The notes under the pieces were generated by a model. That model did not search any database, was not told the DNA's origin, and worked only from the letters and a program-made list of their open reading frames with translations. The position numbers and the translations under genes are program-made. From Paenibacillus albicereus (GTDB lineage Bacteria; Bacillota; Bacilli; Paenibacillales; Paenibacillaceae), in assembly GCF_012676905.1 (NCBI RefSeq), contig NZ_CP051428.1, positions 1,884,001 to 1,948,000 of the forward strand: DNA of 64,000 nt. Reading direction: 5' to 3'. Positions within the stretch are counted from its first letter, which is position 1. Every line of letters starts with the position of its first letter. This document shows positions 43,415 through 52,766 of this stretch, piece by piece.

Positions 43415-46400
43415 ATGGAGATTCAAATGGGTTCATGGAGACGGAAGCTGAGCGGCTTCCTCGCCTGTCTGGTGCTGATCGCGGCATGCGGGTGGGGCCC
43501 GGCAGCCGCCTATGCCGCTCCGCAAGAGGGATACGAGTGGCAGAACGTGCGCATCGGCGGCGGAGGCTTCGTCACCGGCATGGCCATTCATCCGACGGAG
43601 CCGAACCTGGTCTACGTCCGCACGGACGTCGGCGGCGCTTACCGATGGGATGAAACGAACAAGAAATGGGTGCAGCTCTTGAGCGAGCTGCCCAGAGAGA
43701 AGTACAACCTGTACGGCATCGACAGCATAGCGATCGACCCGTCGAATCCCGATATCGTCTATGCCGCTGCGGGCAAGTTCAATTGGCCGGGCTCGCTGTC
43801 GGACATCTTGAAGTCGACGGATCGAGGAGAGAGCTGGACGCAGACCGGATTCTCGCCTCCGAATTTCGGCAACGGGACCGGACGCGATGCAGGCGAGCGG
43901 CTCGCGGTCGATCCCAACAACGGGCAGATCATCTACATGGGAACCCGAACGGAAGGGCTGTGGAGAAGCACGTCCGGCGCCAGCACGGGCTCTTGGCAGC
44001 GGGTCGCCGCCTTTCCGGCCGTCGGCACCTCGCCGTTCGGATTGAATTTCGTCGTGTACGACAAAACCACGGGCGCCTCGGGCAGTCCGACCCAGACGAT
44101 CTACGTCGGCGTCGAGGACGGAGGCGTGTACCGCAGCACGGACGGAGGCGCGTCATGGGCCCAGATGAACGGCAGCCCGCTGAAGCCGAACCGAGCGGTC
44201 GTGGCGACGAACGGCACGCTGTACGTCAGCCACGAGACGGGCGTCGCCAAGTTCGCCGGCGGCGCGTGGACCGACATCACGCCGCCGTCGGCGGGGAAAT
44301 ACAACGGAATGACGGTGGATCCCGGCAATCCGAACGTCATCATGACGGCGATCGCGACGGGAACGAATTTCCCCGCGCCGATCTACCGATCTGCGGATGG
44401 CGGAGGGAACTGGACGCAGGTCGCGTTCGCCAAGCATCCGGATGTTCCATGGTGGACGTCGAACTGGTTCGCGGCCAACACGGCGAGCTTGACGATCGAT
44501 CCCGTGCAGCCGAACCGAGTCTGGCTGACCGACTTCTTCGGCATCTGGCGCACGGACGATATAACGGCCAGTCCATCCCACTGGTATTCGTACGAGGAAG
44601 GCCATGAGGAAGTGGTCAACTTCGCGCTTCGCAGCACGCCGATCGGCGCTCCGCTGCTGAGCGGGCATGCCGATGTCGACGGCATGCGCCATACGTCGCT
44701 CTCGGCATTCCCAAGCGCCAAGTTCGGCGGTCCGACTTTAGGCGATACCGTCTCCATCGACTTTCAGGAGAGCAATCCGAATTTCGTCGCCCGGGTCGGC
44801 TCCACCCGCTATCAGAACTCGGGCGGCGGCGGCTACAGCACCGACAACGGCGCGACTTGGACGGCGTTCCCGAACCCTCCCGGCATCGCAGGCCGCATCG
44901 CCGTGTCGGCAGGCAGCGAGACGATGGTCTGGGTGCCGCAATACGGCAGCCCGCTCTACTCTACCAATCGGGGATTGACGTGGACGCCGAGCGCGGGCGC
45001 GCCGTCCGGCTTGATCCATGACTTCTGGGTCTGGTACCAGCCGCTTGCCTCCGACAGAGTCAGCAGCGATACCTTCTATCTGCTGGAACGCGCGACGGGC
45101 AGATTCCTTCGCAGCACCGATGGCGGGGCGAATTGGTCGCAAGCGTCGATCCTGCCGTCGTCGACCGCGAATCTGGCGTTCTTCAGCGTGAAGGCAGCCC
45201 CCGGCATCGCGGGCGAGGTGTGGGTCAGCTTGGATTCGGGCGGTCTCGCCCGTTCGAGCAACGGCGGCGACAGCTGGACGCAAGTGGCGGGTGTGCAGCA
45301 GGCGAAATTGTTCGCCTTCGGCAAAAACCGGCTCGGTTCTCCTTACCCGACGGTATTCGTCTATGGCAAGGTCGACCAGGAGACGGGAATATTCCGCTCC
45401 GACGACTTCGGCGCCACGTGGGTGAAGATCGACGTGCTCGATCCGGCGATCGGAGATGAGGCGAATACGATGGAAGGCGACCGGCAGAAGTGGGGCCGCG
45501 TCTATATCGGCACGAACGGCACCGGCGTGTATTATGGGGACACGCTGGCGAGCGAAGGAAGCGATGCCGAAGCGCCGACGGCGCCGACGAACGTCGCTTC
45601 GCCTTCCCAGACGGCTACGACCGCAAGCTTGTCCTGGACCGCTTCGACCGACAATACGGGCGTCGCGGGCTACAACGTCTATAACGGAGGCGTGTTCGCA
45701 GGTTCCACCACGTCCCCGTCGAGCACTTCCTTCGTCGTGCGCGGACTGACGCCGAGCACCGCCTACTCGTTCACCGTGAAAGCGAAGGACGGCGCGGGCA
45801 ATCTCTCGGCTGCGAGCGCCGCGCTCAGCGTGACGACGGCGCCGCCGCCAGCCGCGCCGACGAATGTCGCGGCAACGTCGGCGACCATGACGAGCCTTGG
45901 CCTGAGCTGGAGTCCGCCGTCCAATCTGTCCGGAGTGGCCGGCTACAACGTCTACAGCGGCACGACGCTGGTCGGCTCCACGACCGGCACGGCCTATACG
46001 CTGAACGGACTGCTGCCGGACCGGACCTACTCGCTGACCGTCCGATCCTTCGACAGCGCGGGAGCCTTGTCGTCGCCAAGCGGCGCGCTCTCCGCCTCGA
46101 CCGCGCCCGGCCCGGGCACGCCGGCTTTCAGCGACGACTTCCAGGACGGAGCGGCAGACGGCTGGACCGCTGCGAACGGAACGTGGGCTGTCGTCAATTC
46201 AGGAGGCTCCAAAGTGTACAGGCAATCGGCCTGGACGACGGTGAATGCGTTCAGCACGGTGGATGCCAGCACGCATGCCGACTACAGCGTGGAGACGAAC
46301 ATCAAGCTGACGCAGAACGACATCGACTTGGCCGCAGGCATCACGGCGCGCTACCAAGACCCGAACAACTTCTACTACTTCCGCATCAAGGCCGGCAAGC

Positions 46401-48343
46401 TGCAGATCGGCAAGTCGGTGAACGGGACGGTCACGATTCTCGCGCAGAAGAGCTTCCCGATGGCCACGAACGTCGGCTACGTCTTCACGGCCGTCTTGAA
46501 CAACCGTACGCTGGACTTCTATGTGAACGGGTTCAAGGAATTGTCGGTCGTGGACGGCAGCCATGCCGCGGGCAAGATCGGCCTCTACGCCTTCAAGACG
46601 GGCGTCGAGTTCGACAATGTCAAGGTGGTTCACGACCGCGACTTCGCGCCGCCGACCGCGCCGGGCAACGTGACGCTCGCAGCCAAGGAAGAGACGACGG
46701 TCGAGTTGTCCTGGCAAGCGTCGACGGACAATGTCGGGGTCACTCAGTACGAGGTATATAAAGGCGGCGTGCTTGCCGGAACGACGGCTTCGACCTCGCT
46801 GGCCGTGACCGGACTTGCCGCGGATACGGCTTACGCCTTTACCGTCAAGGCGAAGGATGCCGCAGGCAACCTGTCCGCAGCCAGCGCCCCGCTTGCCGTC
46901 ACGACGGAGCCGTACCTGCTGCAAGCGAAAAAGACGCTGTCCGCCGTCACGGTCGACGGGGCGTTGAACGAGAATCTATGGTCCATGTCGAAACAGGCGA
47001 AGCAAGCGATCATCGGGTCCCCGAACAATACGACGCGATTCGGCGCGCTCTGGGATGACCAGTACCTGTATGTCGGAGTCGACGTCATCGACGGCACGCT
47101 GCACAACGCCGCCGCCCTGCCCTATTACGACGATTCCGTCGAGCTCTATATCGACGGCGACCATAATAAAGGCTCGGCCTATGACAGCAAGGACCGCCAA
47201 TATGTCAAGGGCTGGAACGACAGCTCGCTGTGGGAGCAGGGCGGGCGGACCAGCGGCGTGCTCCATGGATGGGCCGCCCGTCCGGGCGGCTACAGCGTGG
47301 AGCTGGCCATCCCTTGGAGCGCGCTCGGCATAGCGCCGACCGCCGGCATGACGATCGGCTTCGACGTTGCAGGCAATGACACGGACACCGGCAGCGGCCG
47401 GCAAAGCCAGCAGATGTGGGCGGGCACGAACGACAACTGGAGGAATACGTCCGCCTTCGGCAGCCTGGTGCTCTCCTCCGGCACGGTCGGGGATGCGCAG
47501 CCGCCGACGGCGCCGCAGCATCTGGTCTCGCCGTCGCATACCGACCGGACGGCGGCGCTGTCCTGGACCGCGTCGACGGACAATGTAGGCGTCACCGGAT
47601 ACGAGATTTACGATGGCGCCAATGTAGTGGCGACAGCAACCTCGACGACCTATACGGTCACGGGCCTGACGCCGGGCGCAAGCTATGCGTTCAGCGTCAA
47701 GGCCCGGGATGCGGAGCACAACCTGTCCGCGGCCAGCAACACGGTCAACGTCGCTCTGGATGCCTCGTATACGATCATCGAGGCGGGCAAGGCGACCTCC
47801 GCGATTGCGATCGACGGATCCTGGAACGAACCGGCATGGTCGTTGTCCAAGCAGGCCGGCAAGGCCGTGAGCGGAACGGCGAACAATACGACGAGTTTCG
47901 GCGCGCTATGGGACGACGATTACCTCTATGTCGCGGCGAGCGTCGTCGACAGCCAGCTGTTCAACAACTCGTCGGAGCCGTACGCCGACGATTCCGTCGA
48001 GATCTACATCGACGGCAATCGTAATCAAGGCGTCGTCTATGACGCATTCGACCGGCAGTTCATCAAGGGCTGGAACGACAGCTCGCTGTTCGAGGCCCGC
48101 AGCCTGACGAGCGGCGTGCTCCATGCCTGGTCCGCGACGACCGCCGGCTACAGCGTGGAGCTGGCGATTCCGTGGAGCTCGCTCGGTGTGACGCCGACGG
48201 CCGGGATGACGATCGGCTTCGACGTGGCCAACAACGACGAGGATGACGGCAACGGCCGGCAGAGCCAGACGGTGTGGGCGGGAACGGCCGACAACTGGAC
48301 GAATACGTCCGCCTTCGGAGAGCTGCGTCTGCAAGGGCCGTAA
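43415..48343 (+). CDS. Multidomain secreted GH74 glycosidase with four FN3 and two CBM9-like modules
   Basis: 1642 residues. The signal peptide runs to about residue 35; LIAAC inside it could also be a lipobox, so secretion or anchoring is undecided. The GH74 propeller spans about 36-715 (GGFVTGMAIHPTEPN, VRTDVGGAYRWD). It is followed by FN3 (720-808), FN3 (810-897), a laminin-G/CBM66-like beta-sandwich (about 903-1075), FN3 (1078-1163), CBM9-like (1168-1352), FN3 (1361-1450) and CBM9-like (1455-1642). The two CBM9 copies share DDSVE(L/I)YIDG. AGGAGGG lies seven bases before the ATG. It probably attacks plant xyloglucan and feeds the importer encoded upstream. Confidence 0.93.
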   Translation: MEIQMGSWRRKLSGFLACLVLIAACGWGPAAAYAAPQEGYEWQNVRIGGGGFVTGMAIHPTEPNLVYVRTDVGGAYRWDETNKKWVQLLSELPREKYNLYGIDSIAIDPSNPDIVYAAAGKFNWPGSLSDILKSTDRGESWTQTGFSPPNFGNGTGRDAGERLAVDPNNGQIIYMGTRTEGLWRSTSGASTGSWQRVAAFPAVGTSPFGLNFVVYDKTTGASGSPTQTIYVGVEDGGVYRSTDGGASWAQMNGSPLKPNRAVVATNGTLYVSHETGVAKFAGGAWTDITPPSAGKYNGMTVDPGNPNVIMTAIATGTNFPAPIYRSADGGGNWTQVAFAKHPDVPWWTSNWFAANTASLTIDPVQPNRVWLTDFFGIWRTDDITASPSHWYSYEEGHEEVVNFALRSTPIGAPLLSGHADVDGMRHTSLSAFPSAKFGGPTLGDTVSIDFQESNPNFVARVGSTRYQNSGGGGYSTDNGATWTAFPNPPGIAGRIAVSAGSETMVWVPQYGSPLYSTNRGLTWTPSAGAPSGLIHDFWVWYQPLASDRVSSDTFYLLERATGRFLRSTDGGANWSQASILPSSTANLAFFSVKAAPGIAGEVWVSLDSGGLARSSNGGDSWTQVAGVQQAKLFAFGKNRLGSPYPTVFVYGKVDQETGIFRSDDFGATWVKIDVLDPAIGDEANTMEGDRQKWGRVYIGTNGTGVYYGDTLASEGSDAEAPTAPTNVASPSQTATTASLSWTASTDNTGVAGYNVYNGGVFAGSTTSPSSTSFVVRGLTPSTAYSFTVKAKDGAGNLSAASAALSVTTAPPPAAPTNVAATSATMTSLGLSWSPPSNLSGVAGYNVYSGTTLVGSTTGTAYTLNGLLPDRTYSLTVRSFDSAGALSSPSGALSASTAPGPGTPAFSDDFQDGAADGWTAANGTWAVVNSGGSKVYRQSAWTTVNAFSTVDASTHADYSVETNIKLTQNDIDLAAGITARYQDPNNFYYFRIKAGKLQIGKSVNGTVTILAQKSFPMATNVGYVFTAVLNNRTLDFYVNGFKELSVVDGSHAAGKIGLYAFKTGVEFDNVKVVHDRDFAPPTAPGNVTLAAKEETTVELSWQASTDNVGVTQYEVYKGGVLAGTTASTSLAVTGLAADTAYAFTVKAKDAAGNLSAASAPLAVTTEPYLLQAKKTLSAVTVDGALNENLWSMSKQAKQAIIGSPNNTTRFGALWDDQYLYVGVDVIDGTLHNAAALPYYDDSVELYIDGDHNKGSAYDSKDRQYVKGWNDSSLWEQGGRTSGVLHGWAARPGGYSVELAIPWSALGIAPTAGMTIGFDVAGNDTDTGSGRQSQQMWAGTNDNWRNTSAFGSLVLSSGTVGDAQPPTAPQHLVSPSHTDRTAALSWTASTDNVGVTGYEIYDGANVVATATSTTYTVTGLTPGASYAFSVKARDAEHNLSAASNTVNVALDASYTIIEAGKATSAIAIDGSWNEPAWSLSKQAGKAVSGTANNTTSFGALWDDDYLYVAASVVDSQLFNNSSEPYADDSVEIYIDGNRNQGVVYDAFDRQFIKGWNDSSLFEARSLTSGVLHAWSATTAGYSVELAIPWSSLGVTPTAGMTIGFDVANNDEDDGNGRQSQTVWAGTADNWTNTSAFGELRLQGP

Positions 48344-48378
48344 AGGATTGCGCTCGGCCAGAGCGGAACGGGTCCATG

Positions 48379-48412
48379 GAAGCTCCGTTGAAACGACGGG
48401 GCTTCTTTTTTT
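48379..48412 (+). terminator. Rho-independent terminator after the GH74 gene
   Basis: GAAGCTCCGT (48379-48388) pairs with ACGGGGCTTC (48396-48405, one G-U), followed by seven T bases. Confidence 0.92.
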
Positions 48413-48497
48413 ACGCGAGGAAACCAGGCGCCGGGAGGGAGCTCCCGGAAGGCTTCTACGGCAGGGAACGGCTAGAACAGGGAGAGGTGGAAAGCTC

Positions 48498-49304
48498 ATG
48501 GCGACAGCAACGATCAAGCTCGACCGCTTTCCGGGCGGACGGCGCAAAGCGGCGGCGTTCAGCTTCGATGATGGAAGGGACTGCGACCGCCGGCTCGTGG
48601 CGATGATGAACCGATATGGGTTGAAGGGGACGTTCCATTTGAATTCCGGCGTCCTCGGGAGGGAAGGGCATGTCCGCGCGGATGAGGTCGCGGGCCTGTA
48701 CAAGGGGCATGAAGTATCCGCCCACACGGTCAGCCATCCGTTTCTGGAGCAGTCTCCGGACGATCAGATTGTCCACGAGATCATGGCGGACCGCCAGACG
48801 CTCGAAGGGCTTGCCGGCTATCCGGTGCGCGGCATGAGCTATCCGTTCGGCACGTACGACGACCGGGTCGCGGCGCTGCTGCCCGCGCTCGGCATCGAGT
48901 ATGCCCGCACCATCCGGAGCCACGGCGGCTTCGAGCTGCCCGCCGATCCGCTGCGCTGGCATCCGACCTGTCATCACAAAGGAATGGTGGAAGCGGCCGA
49001 GCGGTTTCTGCGGTCGCAGCCCTACCGCGAACGGATGGAGCTGCTGCTGGTCTGGGGCCATAGCTTCGAATTCGAAAGCGACGGCAATTGGAGCTTGATG
49101 GATCAGGTCGGCGCACTGCTGCAAGGCGAGCCATCCATCTGGCATGCCACGATGAGCGAGATTCTCGCCTATATGCAGGCGCTGAAGGCGCTGCGCTTTT
49201 CCGTCGACCGCAAGCTCGTGCATAATCCTGCCGCCACCTGCGTCTGGTTCAGCGCGGATGGCGAGCCTGTGAAGGTGGAGGGCGGAAAGACGGCCAGCCT
49301 GTAG
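48498..49304 (+). CDS. Polysaccharide deacetylase (NodB/CE4-like)
   Basis: 268 residues, no signal peptide. The metal-site motifs AAFSFDDG (about 22-29) and EVSAHTVSHPFLE (His-x3-His near 77-81) and the later YPFGTYDD motif fit CE4-type de-N-acetylases or de-O-acetylases. GGAGAGGTGG precedes ATG 48498. A terminator separates it from the GH74 gene, so it has its own promoter or read-through. Lack of a signal peptide suggests it works on imported oligosaccharides. Confidence 0.87.
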   Translation: MATATIKLDRFPGGRRKAAAFSFDDGRDCDRRLVAMMNRYGLKGTFHLNSGVLGREGHVRADEVAGLYKGHEVSAHTVSHPFLEQSPDDQIVHEIMADRQTLEGLAGYPVRGMSYPFGTYDDRVAALLPALGIEYARTIRSHGGFELPADPLRWHPTCHHKGMVEAAERFLRSQPYRERMELLLVWGHSFEFESDGNWSLMDQVGALLQGEPSIWHATMSEILAYMQALKALRFSVDRKLVHNPAATCVWFSADGEPVKVEGGKTASL

Positions 49305-49332
49305 AACAGTCCGCATCCGATGTAACCGCCGG

Positions 49333-49348
49333 TTCACGCTCCGTTCAT
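49333..49348 (+). promoter_or_regulatory. Direct repeat TTCAC-N6-TTCAT before the ABC transporter
   Basis: Two half-sites start 11 bases apart (49333-49337, 49344-49348), about one helical turn, in the gap before the permease gene. A similar CTTCCGTTCAC lies at 60187-60197 before the OmpR-type regulator. Confidence 0.4.
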
Positions 49349-49394
49349 ACGCCGTCCCTAAGCTGAAGGCATAGAGACAAGGAGGCGATGAAGG

Positions 49395-50513
49395 ATGTTT
49401 TTGGCGCTTCGGGAGATGAGGCATGCGAAGCTGCGCTATGCGCTGATGGCGGCGATTCTGATCCTGGTGTCGTTTCTCGTGCTGTTCGTGACGGGGCTGG
49501 CCCGAGGACTGAGCTACGCGAACGCGTCCTCGGTCGTCCACATGCCGGCGGACGGATTCGTGCTGTCGGCCGATGCCGAGCATCGGCTGGCGCGGTCGGA
49601 GCTGGACGCGGCGCGCACGGAGCGGATCGGCGAGCTGGCCGGGGCGGGACATGCCGAGGCGCTCGGCGTACGGATGGCTACGGTCGCGGTCGATGGGGGC
49701 GGCAAGGCCGACGCGGCGGTGCTCGCCGTCGACCCGGACGGCTGGCTGGCTCCGCCGGTCGCGGAGGGCGCGCCGCTCGGACCGGACGATACGGGCCTGG
49801 CCGTTGCCGACGCCAAGCTGAAGGATGCGGGAGCGCGGATCGGCGGCGTGATGACCGATGCGTCCAGCGGACGCAGCTGGAAAATTATCGGCTTCACCGA
49901 AGAACAATCGTTCAGCCACACGCCGGCGCTGTTCGTCAGCCCGGCCGAATGGGAGCAGCTGGCGCAGTCCGCTCGCGGGGGCACAGGCGCAGAGGGCGGC
50001 GAGCCGGCGTTCAACGCGATCGCCCTGCAGGGCGATCGGGAGCGGCTGGAGGCGATCGCGGCCGAGATGCCGGACGCAGTGCTTTTGAGCAAGCAGCAGG
50101 TGATCGAGGCGATCCCCGGCTATTCGGCCGAGCAAGGCTCCTTGACGATGATGATCGCGTTCCTCTACGTCATCTCGGCATTCGTGCTGGCGGTATTCTT
50201 TTATGTCATGACGCTGCAGAAGCTGGGCCAGTTCGGCATCCTCAAGGCGATCGGCGCCCGCACCGGCTATCTGGCGCGCAGCGTCGCGGGACAGGTGCTG
50301 CTGATCGCGGCGGCGAGCCTGGCCGCAAGCCTGCTGCTGATCGCGGGCTTCCGCGCCGTGCTGCCGGACGCGCTGCCGTTCCGGCTGGACGAGTCGACGC
50401 TGCTCGCGACCTGCGCCTTGTTCCTCGCGACGTCGGCTGCCGGCTCGCTCCTATCGGTCATCAAAGTCGCCCGCGCGGACGCGCTGGAAGCGATCGGGAG
50501 GTCTGCGGCATGA
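49395..50513 (+). CDS. ABC transporter permease, FtsX/MacB-like (HrtB-type)
   Basis: 372 residues. One membrane segment near 12-35, a large extracytoplasmic domain (about 40-240), then three segments (from MMIAFLYVISAFVLAVFFYVM near 255) with FGILKAIGARTGYL, the typical FtsX coupling loop. The family moves lipophilic substrates, haem or peptides out of the membrane. AAGGAGG lies near the ATG. It overlaps the ATPase gene by four bases. The paired TTCAC/TTCAT sites upstream may bind a regulator. Confidence 0.88.
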   Translation: MFLALREMRHAKLRYALMAAILILVSFLVLFVTGLARGLSYANASSVVHMPADGFVLSADAEHRLARSELDAARTERIGELAGAGHAEALGVRMATVAVDGGGKADAAVLAVDPDGWLAPPVAEGAPLGPDDTGLAVADAKLKDAGARIGGVMTDASSGRSWKIIGFTEEQSFSHTPALFVSPAEWEQLAQSARGGTGAEGGEPAFNAIALQGDRERLEAIAAEMPDAVLLSKQQVIEAIPGYSAEQGSLTMMIAFLYVISAFVLAVFFYVMTLQKLGQFGILKAIGARTGYLARSVAGQVLLIAAASLAASLLLIAGFRAVLPDALPFRLDESTLLATCALFLATSAAGSLLSVIKVARADALEAIGRSAA

Positions 50514-51196
50514 AGAAGATCGGGGCTAAGCTTGTTCTGGACGGGGTCACGCATGCGTTCAAGGACGGGGAGAAAGATAGAACCATTCTGGACGGGCTGT
50601 CGCTGGAGGTGGGAGAGGGCGAGCTCGTCGCCGTGACCGGGCCCTCCGGCTCCGGCAAGAGCACGTTCCTGTCGATCGCGGGGGCGCTGCTGTCGCCGGA
50701 CGGGGGCGAGGTGCGCGTCGACGGGCAGCCGCTGTCCGGCATGGATGCGGCTCGGCTCGCGGAGCTGCGGCTAGTCAAGCTCGGCTTCATCTTTCAATCG
50801 GCGAATCTGATTCCGTACTTGAAGGTGGAGGAGCAGCTGCTGCTCGTCGCCAAGCTGGCCGGGATGCCGCGGACGGAAGCGGCGGCGCGCTCGCGGGAGC
50901 TGCTGGAGCGGCTCGGCCTCGGCGGCCGGCGCCGGGCGTACCCGGAGCGGCTGTCGGGAGGGGAGAAGCAGCGGGCGGCGATCGCCCGGGCATGGATGAA
51001 CCGGCCGGAGGTCGTTCTCGCCGACGAGCCGACGGCGAGCCTGGATGCGCCGCGCGGAGCGGACATCATGGAGATGCTGCAAGCAGAGGTCAAGGCGCAG
51101 CGCAAGGCGGGGGTCGTGGTGACGCATGACGAGCGGGTGCTTCCCTACTGCGACCGGGTGCTCGTGCTGGAGGCGGGCAGGCTGAGGCCGGCCTGA
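50510..51196 (+). CDS. ABC transporter ATPase (LolD/MacB-like)
   Basis: 228 residues with complete ATPase motifs: Walker A GPSGSGKST (about 43-51), Q-loop FIFQSANLIP, signature LSGGEKQRAAIARA (about 143-156), Walker B VVLADEPTASLD and the H-loop VVVTHDE. It powers the FtsX-like permease encoded just upstream (ATGA overlap). A long hairpin follows. Confidence 0.95.
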   Translation: MKKIGAKLVLDGVTHAFKDGEKDRTILDGLSLEVGEGELVAVTGPSGSGKSTFLSIAGALLSPDGGEVRVDGQPLSGMDAARLAELRLVKLGFIFQSANLIPYLKVEEQLLLVAKLAGMPRTEAAARSRELLERLGLGGRRRAYPERLSGGEKQRAAIARAWMNRPEVVLADEPTASLDAPRGADIMEMLQAEVKAQRKAGVVVTHDERVLPYCDRVLVLEAGRLRPA

Positions 51197-51208
51197 ACAA
51201 CGGGAACC

Positions 51209-51259
51209 AGCCCGGCAGCGCGCTCCTTCTCGCGAGGGGAGGAGCATCGCTGCCGGGCT
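51209..51259 (+). terminator. Long hairpin after the ABC transporter genes
   Basis: A perfect 12-bp outer stem (51209-51220 with 51248-51259) and an inner GCTCCT/AGGAGC stem (51222-51227 with 51240-51245). No T run. Confidence 0.6.
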
Positions 51260-51318
51260 GCTTCGCGCGTCATGCGCGGCACGGCGAGGGTCGGACGGCG
51301 CCTGGACAGGCGGGCGGG

Positions 51319-51570
51319 TCAGGCGCGCCGGCGCCTGCGGCCTTCCGCGATCAGCCGATCGCAGACGTAGCCGATGACGGCGTAGCACAGCACCGTCAAA
51401 GCATACATGACGAGAATCGGCGTCTGATGGATGTCATAGAAGACGTCGGAGATCCAGGCGACCGGACTGAACATGAAGAAGAAGACATTATGGGGGTCAT
51501 AGCCCGTCGAGCTGAACAGGCACAGGATCAGGCCGAGGGCAGTCGCAGCAAGCGTAACCGGATAGCGCAT
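51319..51570 (-). CDS. Small membrane protein, unknown
   Basis: 83 residues with two hydrophobic segments (about 4-20 and 45-68) and a C-terminal cluster GRRRRRA, so the end is probably cytoplasmic. A conserved-looking STGYDPHNVFFFMFSPVAWISD stretch lies between them. AGAAGGGAG precedes ATG 51570; the frame extends nine codons upstream without a site. I do not recognise the family. It is convergent with the ABC transporter genes. Confidence 0.65.
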   Translation of the reverse strand: MRYPVTLAATALGLILCLFSSTGYDPHNVFFFMFSPVAWISDVFYDIHQTPILVMYALTVLCYAVIGYVCDRLIAEGRRRRRA

Positions 51571-51707
51571 ATGGGCAAAGCTCCCTTCTGCCGGCATTGC
51601 CGAATCGTACGGCTTGCGTTATTATGGGTCAAAAGGGCGCCGGACATGCAGACGGCGGACAAGGCCCTTCCGCCTGCGGGCACAACTGGATTGGAGGATA
51701 CGCGGCA

Positions 51708-51995
51708 ATGTTGACTCACATCGTCTTTTTCCGCCTGAAGGACCGCTCCCCCGAGAGCGTCGAGGCCACGGCGGCCGTACTGCGCGCCATGGAGGGCAGA
51801 ATCGAGGTTCTTCGCCACCTGGAGGTCGGCAAGGACGTCGTCCATTCGGAGCGCTCCTACGACATCGCGCTCGTGACGAAGTTCGATTCGCTCGAAGCTC
51901 TGGGCGAATACCAGGTCCATCCGGTCCACCAGGAAGTCATCCGCCATATGAACGAGGCGCGGGAGTCGTCCGCAGCCGTCGATTACGAATCCTAA
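51708..51995 (+). CDS. Dabb-family (stress-responsive A/B barrel) protein
   Basis: 95 residues, starting MLTHIVFFRLKDRSPE, the standard start of Dabb-domain proteins, with a conserved SYDIALVTKFDSLEAL middle and a HPVHQEVI end. The family forms small dimeric ferredoxin-like barrels, some with enzymatic roles, many with unknown roles. GGAGG lies 10 bases before ATG 51708. It heads a short run with the next two genes, ending at a strong terminator. Confidence 0.9.
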   Translation: MLTHIVFFRLKDRSPESVEATAAVLRAMEGRIEVLRHLEVGKDVVHSERSYDIALVTKFDSLEALGEYQVHPVHQEVIRHMNEARESSAAVDYES

Positions 51996-52022
51996 GCGGA
52001 GCCGGGGAGGAAGCATTCATTC

Positions 52023-52145
52023 ATGGAAGAGCAGCAATCGCTCGGGGAAGACTTCTATATGATGATTACCTATCTGTTCGTCGTCGTCATCAGCAGCATC
52101 GTCATGATCGTCTGGCTGAAGCGTCGCGGCAGGAAGAAGAAATAA
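52023..52145 (+). CDS. Small single-pass membrane protein, unknown
   Basis: 40 residues: a short acidic N-terminus (MEEQQSLGED), one membrane helix (about 12-32), and the basic end KRRGRKKK, so the C-terminus is cytoplasmic by the positive-inside rule. GGGGAGGAAG lies upstream. The gene is 27 bases after the Dabb gene and 19 before the yutE relative. Function unknown. Confidence 0.7.
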   Translation: MEEQQSLGEDFYMMITYLFVVVISSIVMIVWLKRRGRKKK

Positions 52146-52164
52146 GCAATCATGGAGGCGCTTC

Positions 52165-52584
52165 ATGTATTATGTGAACGTGCAGGACATCCGGCTGCGG
52201 CTGGATGCGATACCGGACTTGGCCGAGGCGTTGGACAAGCTGTCGGCGGACTGGAACGGCTCGACGCTCCAGGGGCTGGCGCAGGAGCGGCTGCTCCATC
52301 TGGCGATCGAGACGGTGACCGACGTCGGCAGCTGCCTGATCGACGGCTACATCATGCGGGATGCGAGCAGCTACAGCGACATCATCGAGATCATCGGCGG
52401 CGAACAGGTGCTGGATGCGGAGCTGGCCGAACGGCTCAAGGCGCTGACCGCGCTGCGCCGTCCGCTCGTGCAGGAGTACTACAGCTGGCCGCGCGGCGAG
52501 CGCCATCCATACACGCCGGAGCTGGCGGGCTGGCTGCGGCGGTTCAGCGAGCAGGTCGAAGCCTATTTAAAAAAAGAACAGTAG
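52165..52584 (+). CDS. yutE: DUF86 (HepT-like) protein, YutE relative
   Basis: 139 residues. It closely follows Bacillus YutE in order and spacing: ERLLHLAIETVTDVGSCLIDGYIMRDASSYSDIIEII near 35-70, then RRPLVQEYY near 100. DUF86 proteins include the HepT toxin RNase (R-x4-6-H), but this protein has no His in that place and no MNT antitoxin gene is nearby, so toxin activity is unlikely. ATGGAGG precedes the ATG. The symbol is from similarity remembered, not computed. Confidence 0.85.
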   Translation: MYYVNVQDIRLRLDAIPDLAEALDKLSADWNGSTLQGLAQERLLHLAIETVTDVGSCLIDGYIMRDASSYSDIIEIIGGEQVLDAELAERLKALTALRRPLVQEYYSWPRGERHPYTPELAGWLRRFSEQVEAYLKKEQ

Positions 52585-52593
52585 CGGCGCTAG

Positions 52594-52633
52594 GCCGCAT
52601 CGACGTTCCGCGGAACGTCGATGCGGCTTTTTT
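52594..52633 (+). terminator. Rho-independent terminator after the yutE relative
   Basis: A perfect 16-bp stem (52594-52609 with 52612-52627) closes a very small CG centre and is followed by six T bases. Confidence 0.95.
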
Positions 52634-52766
52634 GCGCCCTCGGACCCGAGTTTCGTTTTTTTTGACGCTGCCGAGTGTCACTCGGCGCCCATGGCGCATC
52701 TACTGAGAGCAGGAACTGGGCTCCCGCCCGGTCCGGAATCCGATTGCAGCGGGGAGGCGAGGCGGA

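Noticed and set aside
52165-52584. HepT-type toxin of a toxin-antitoxin pair
   Set aside because: No MNT-type antitoxin gene is adjacent and the RNase His is missing; it follows YutE.
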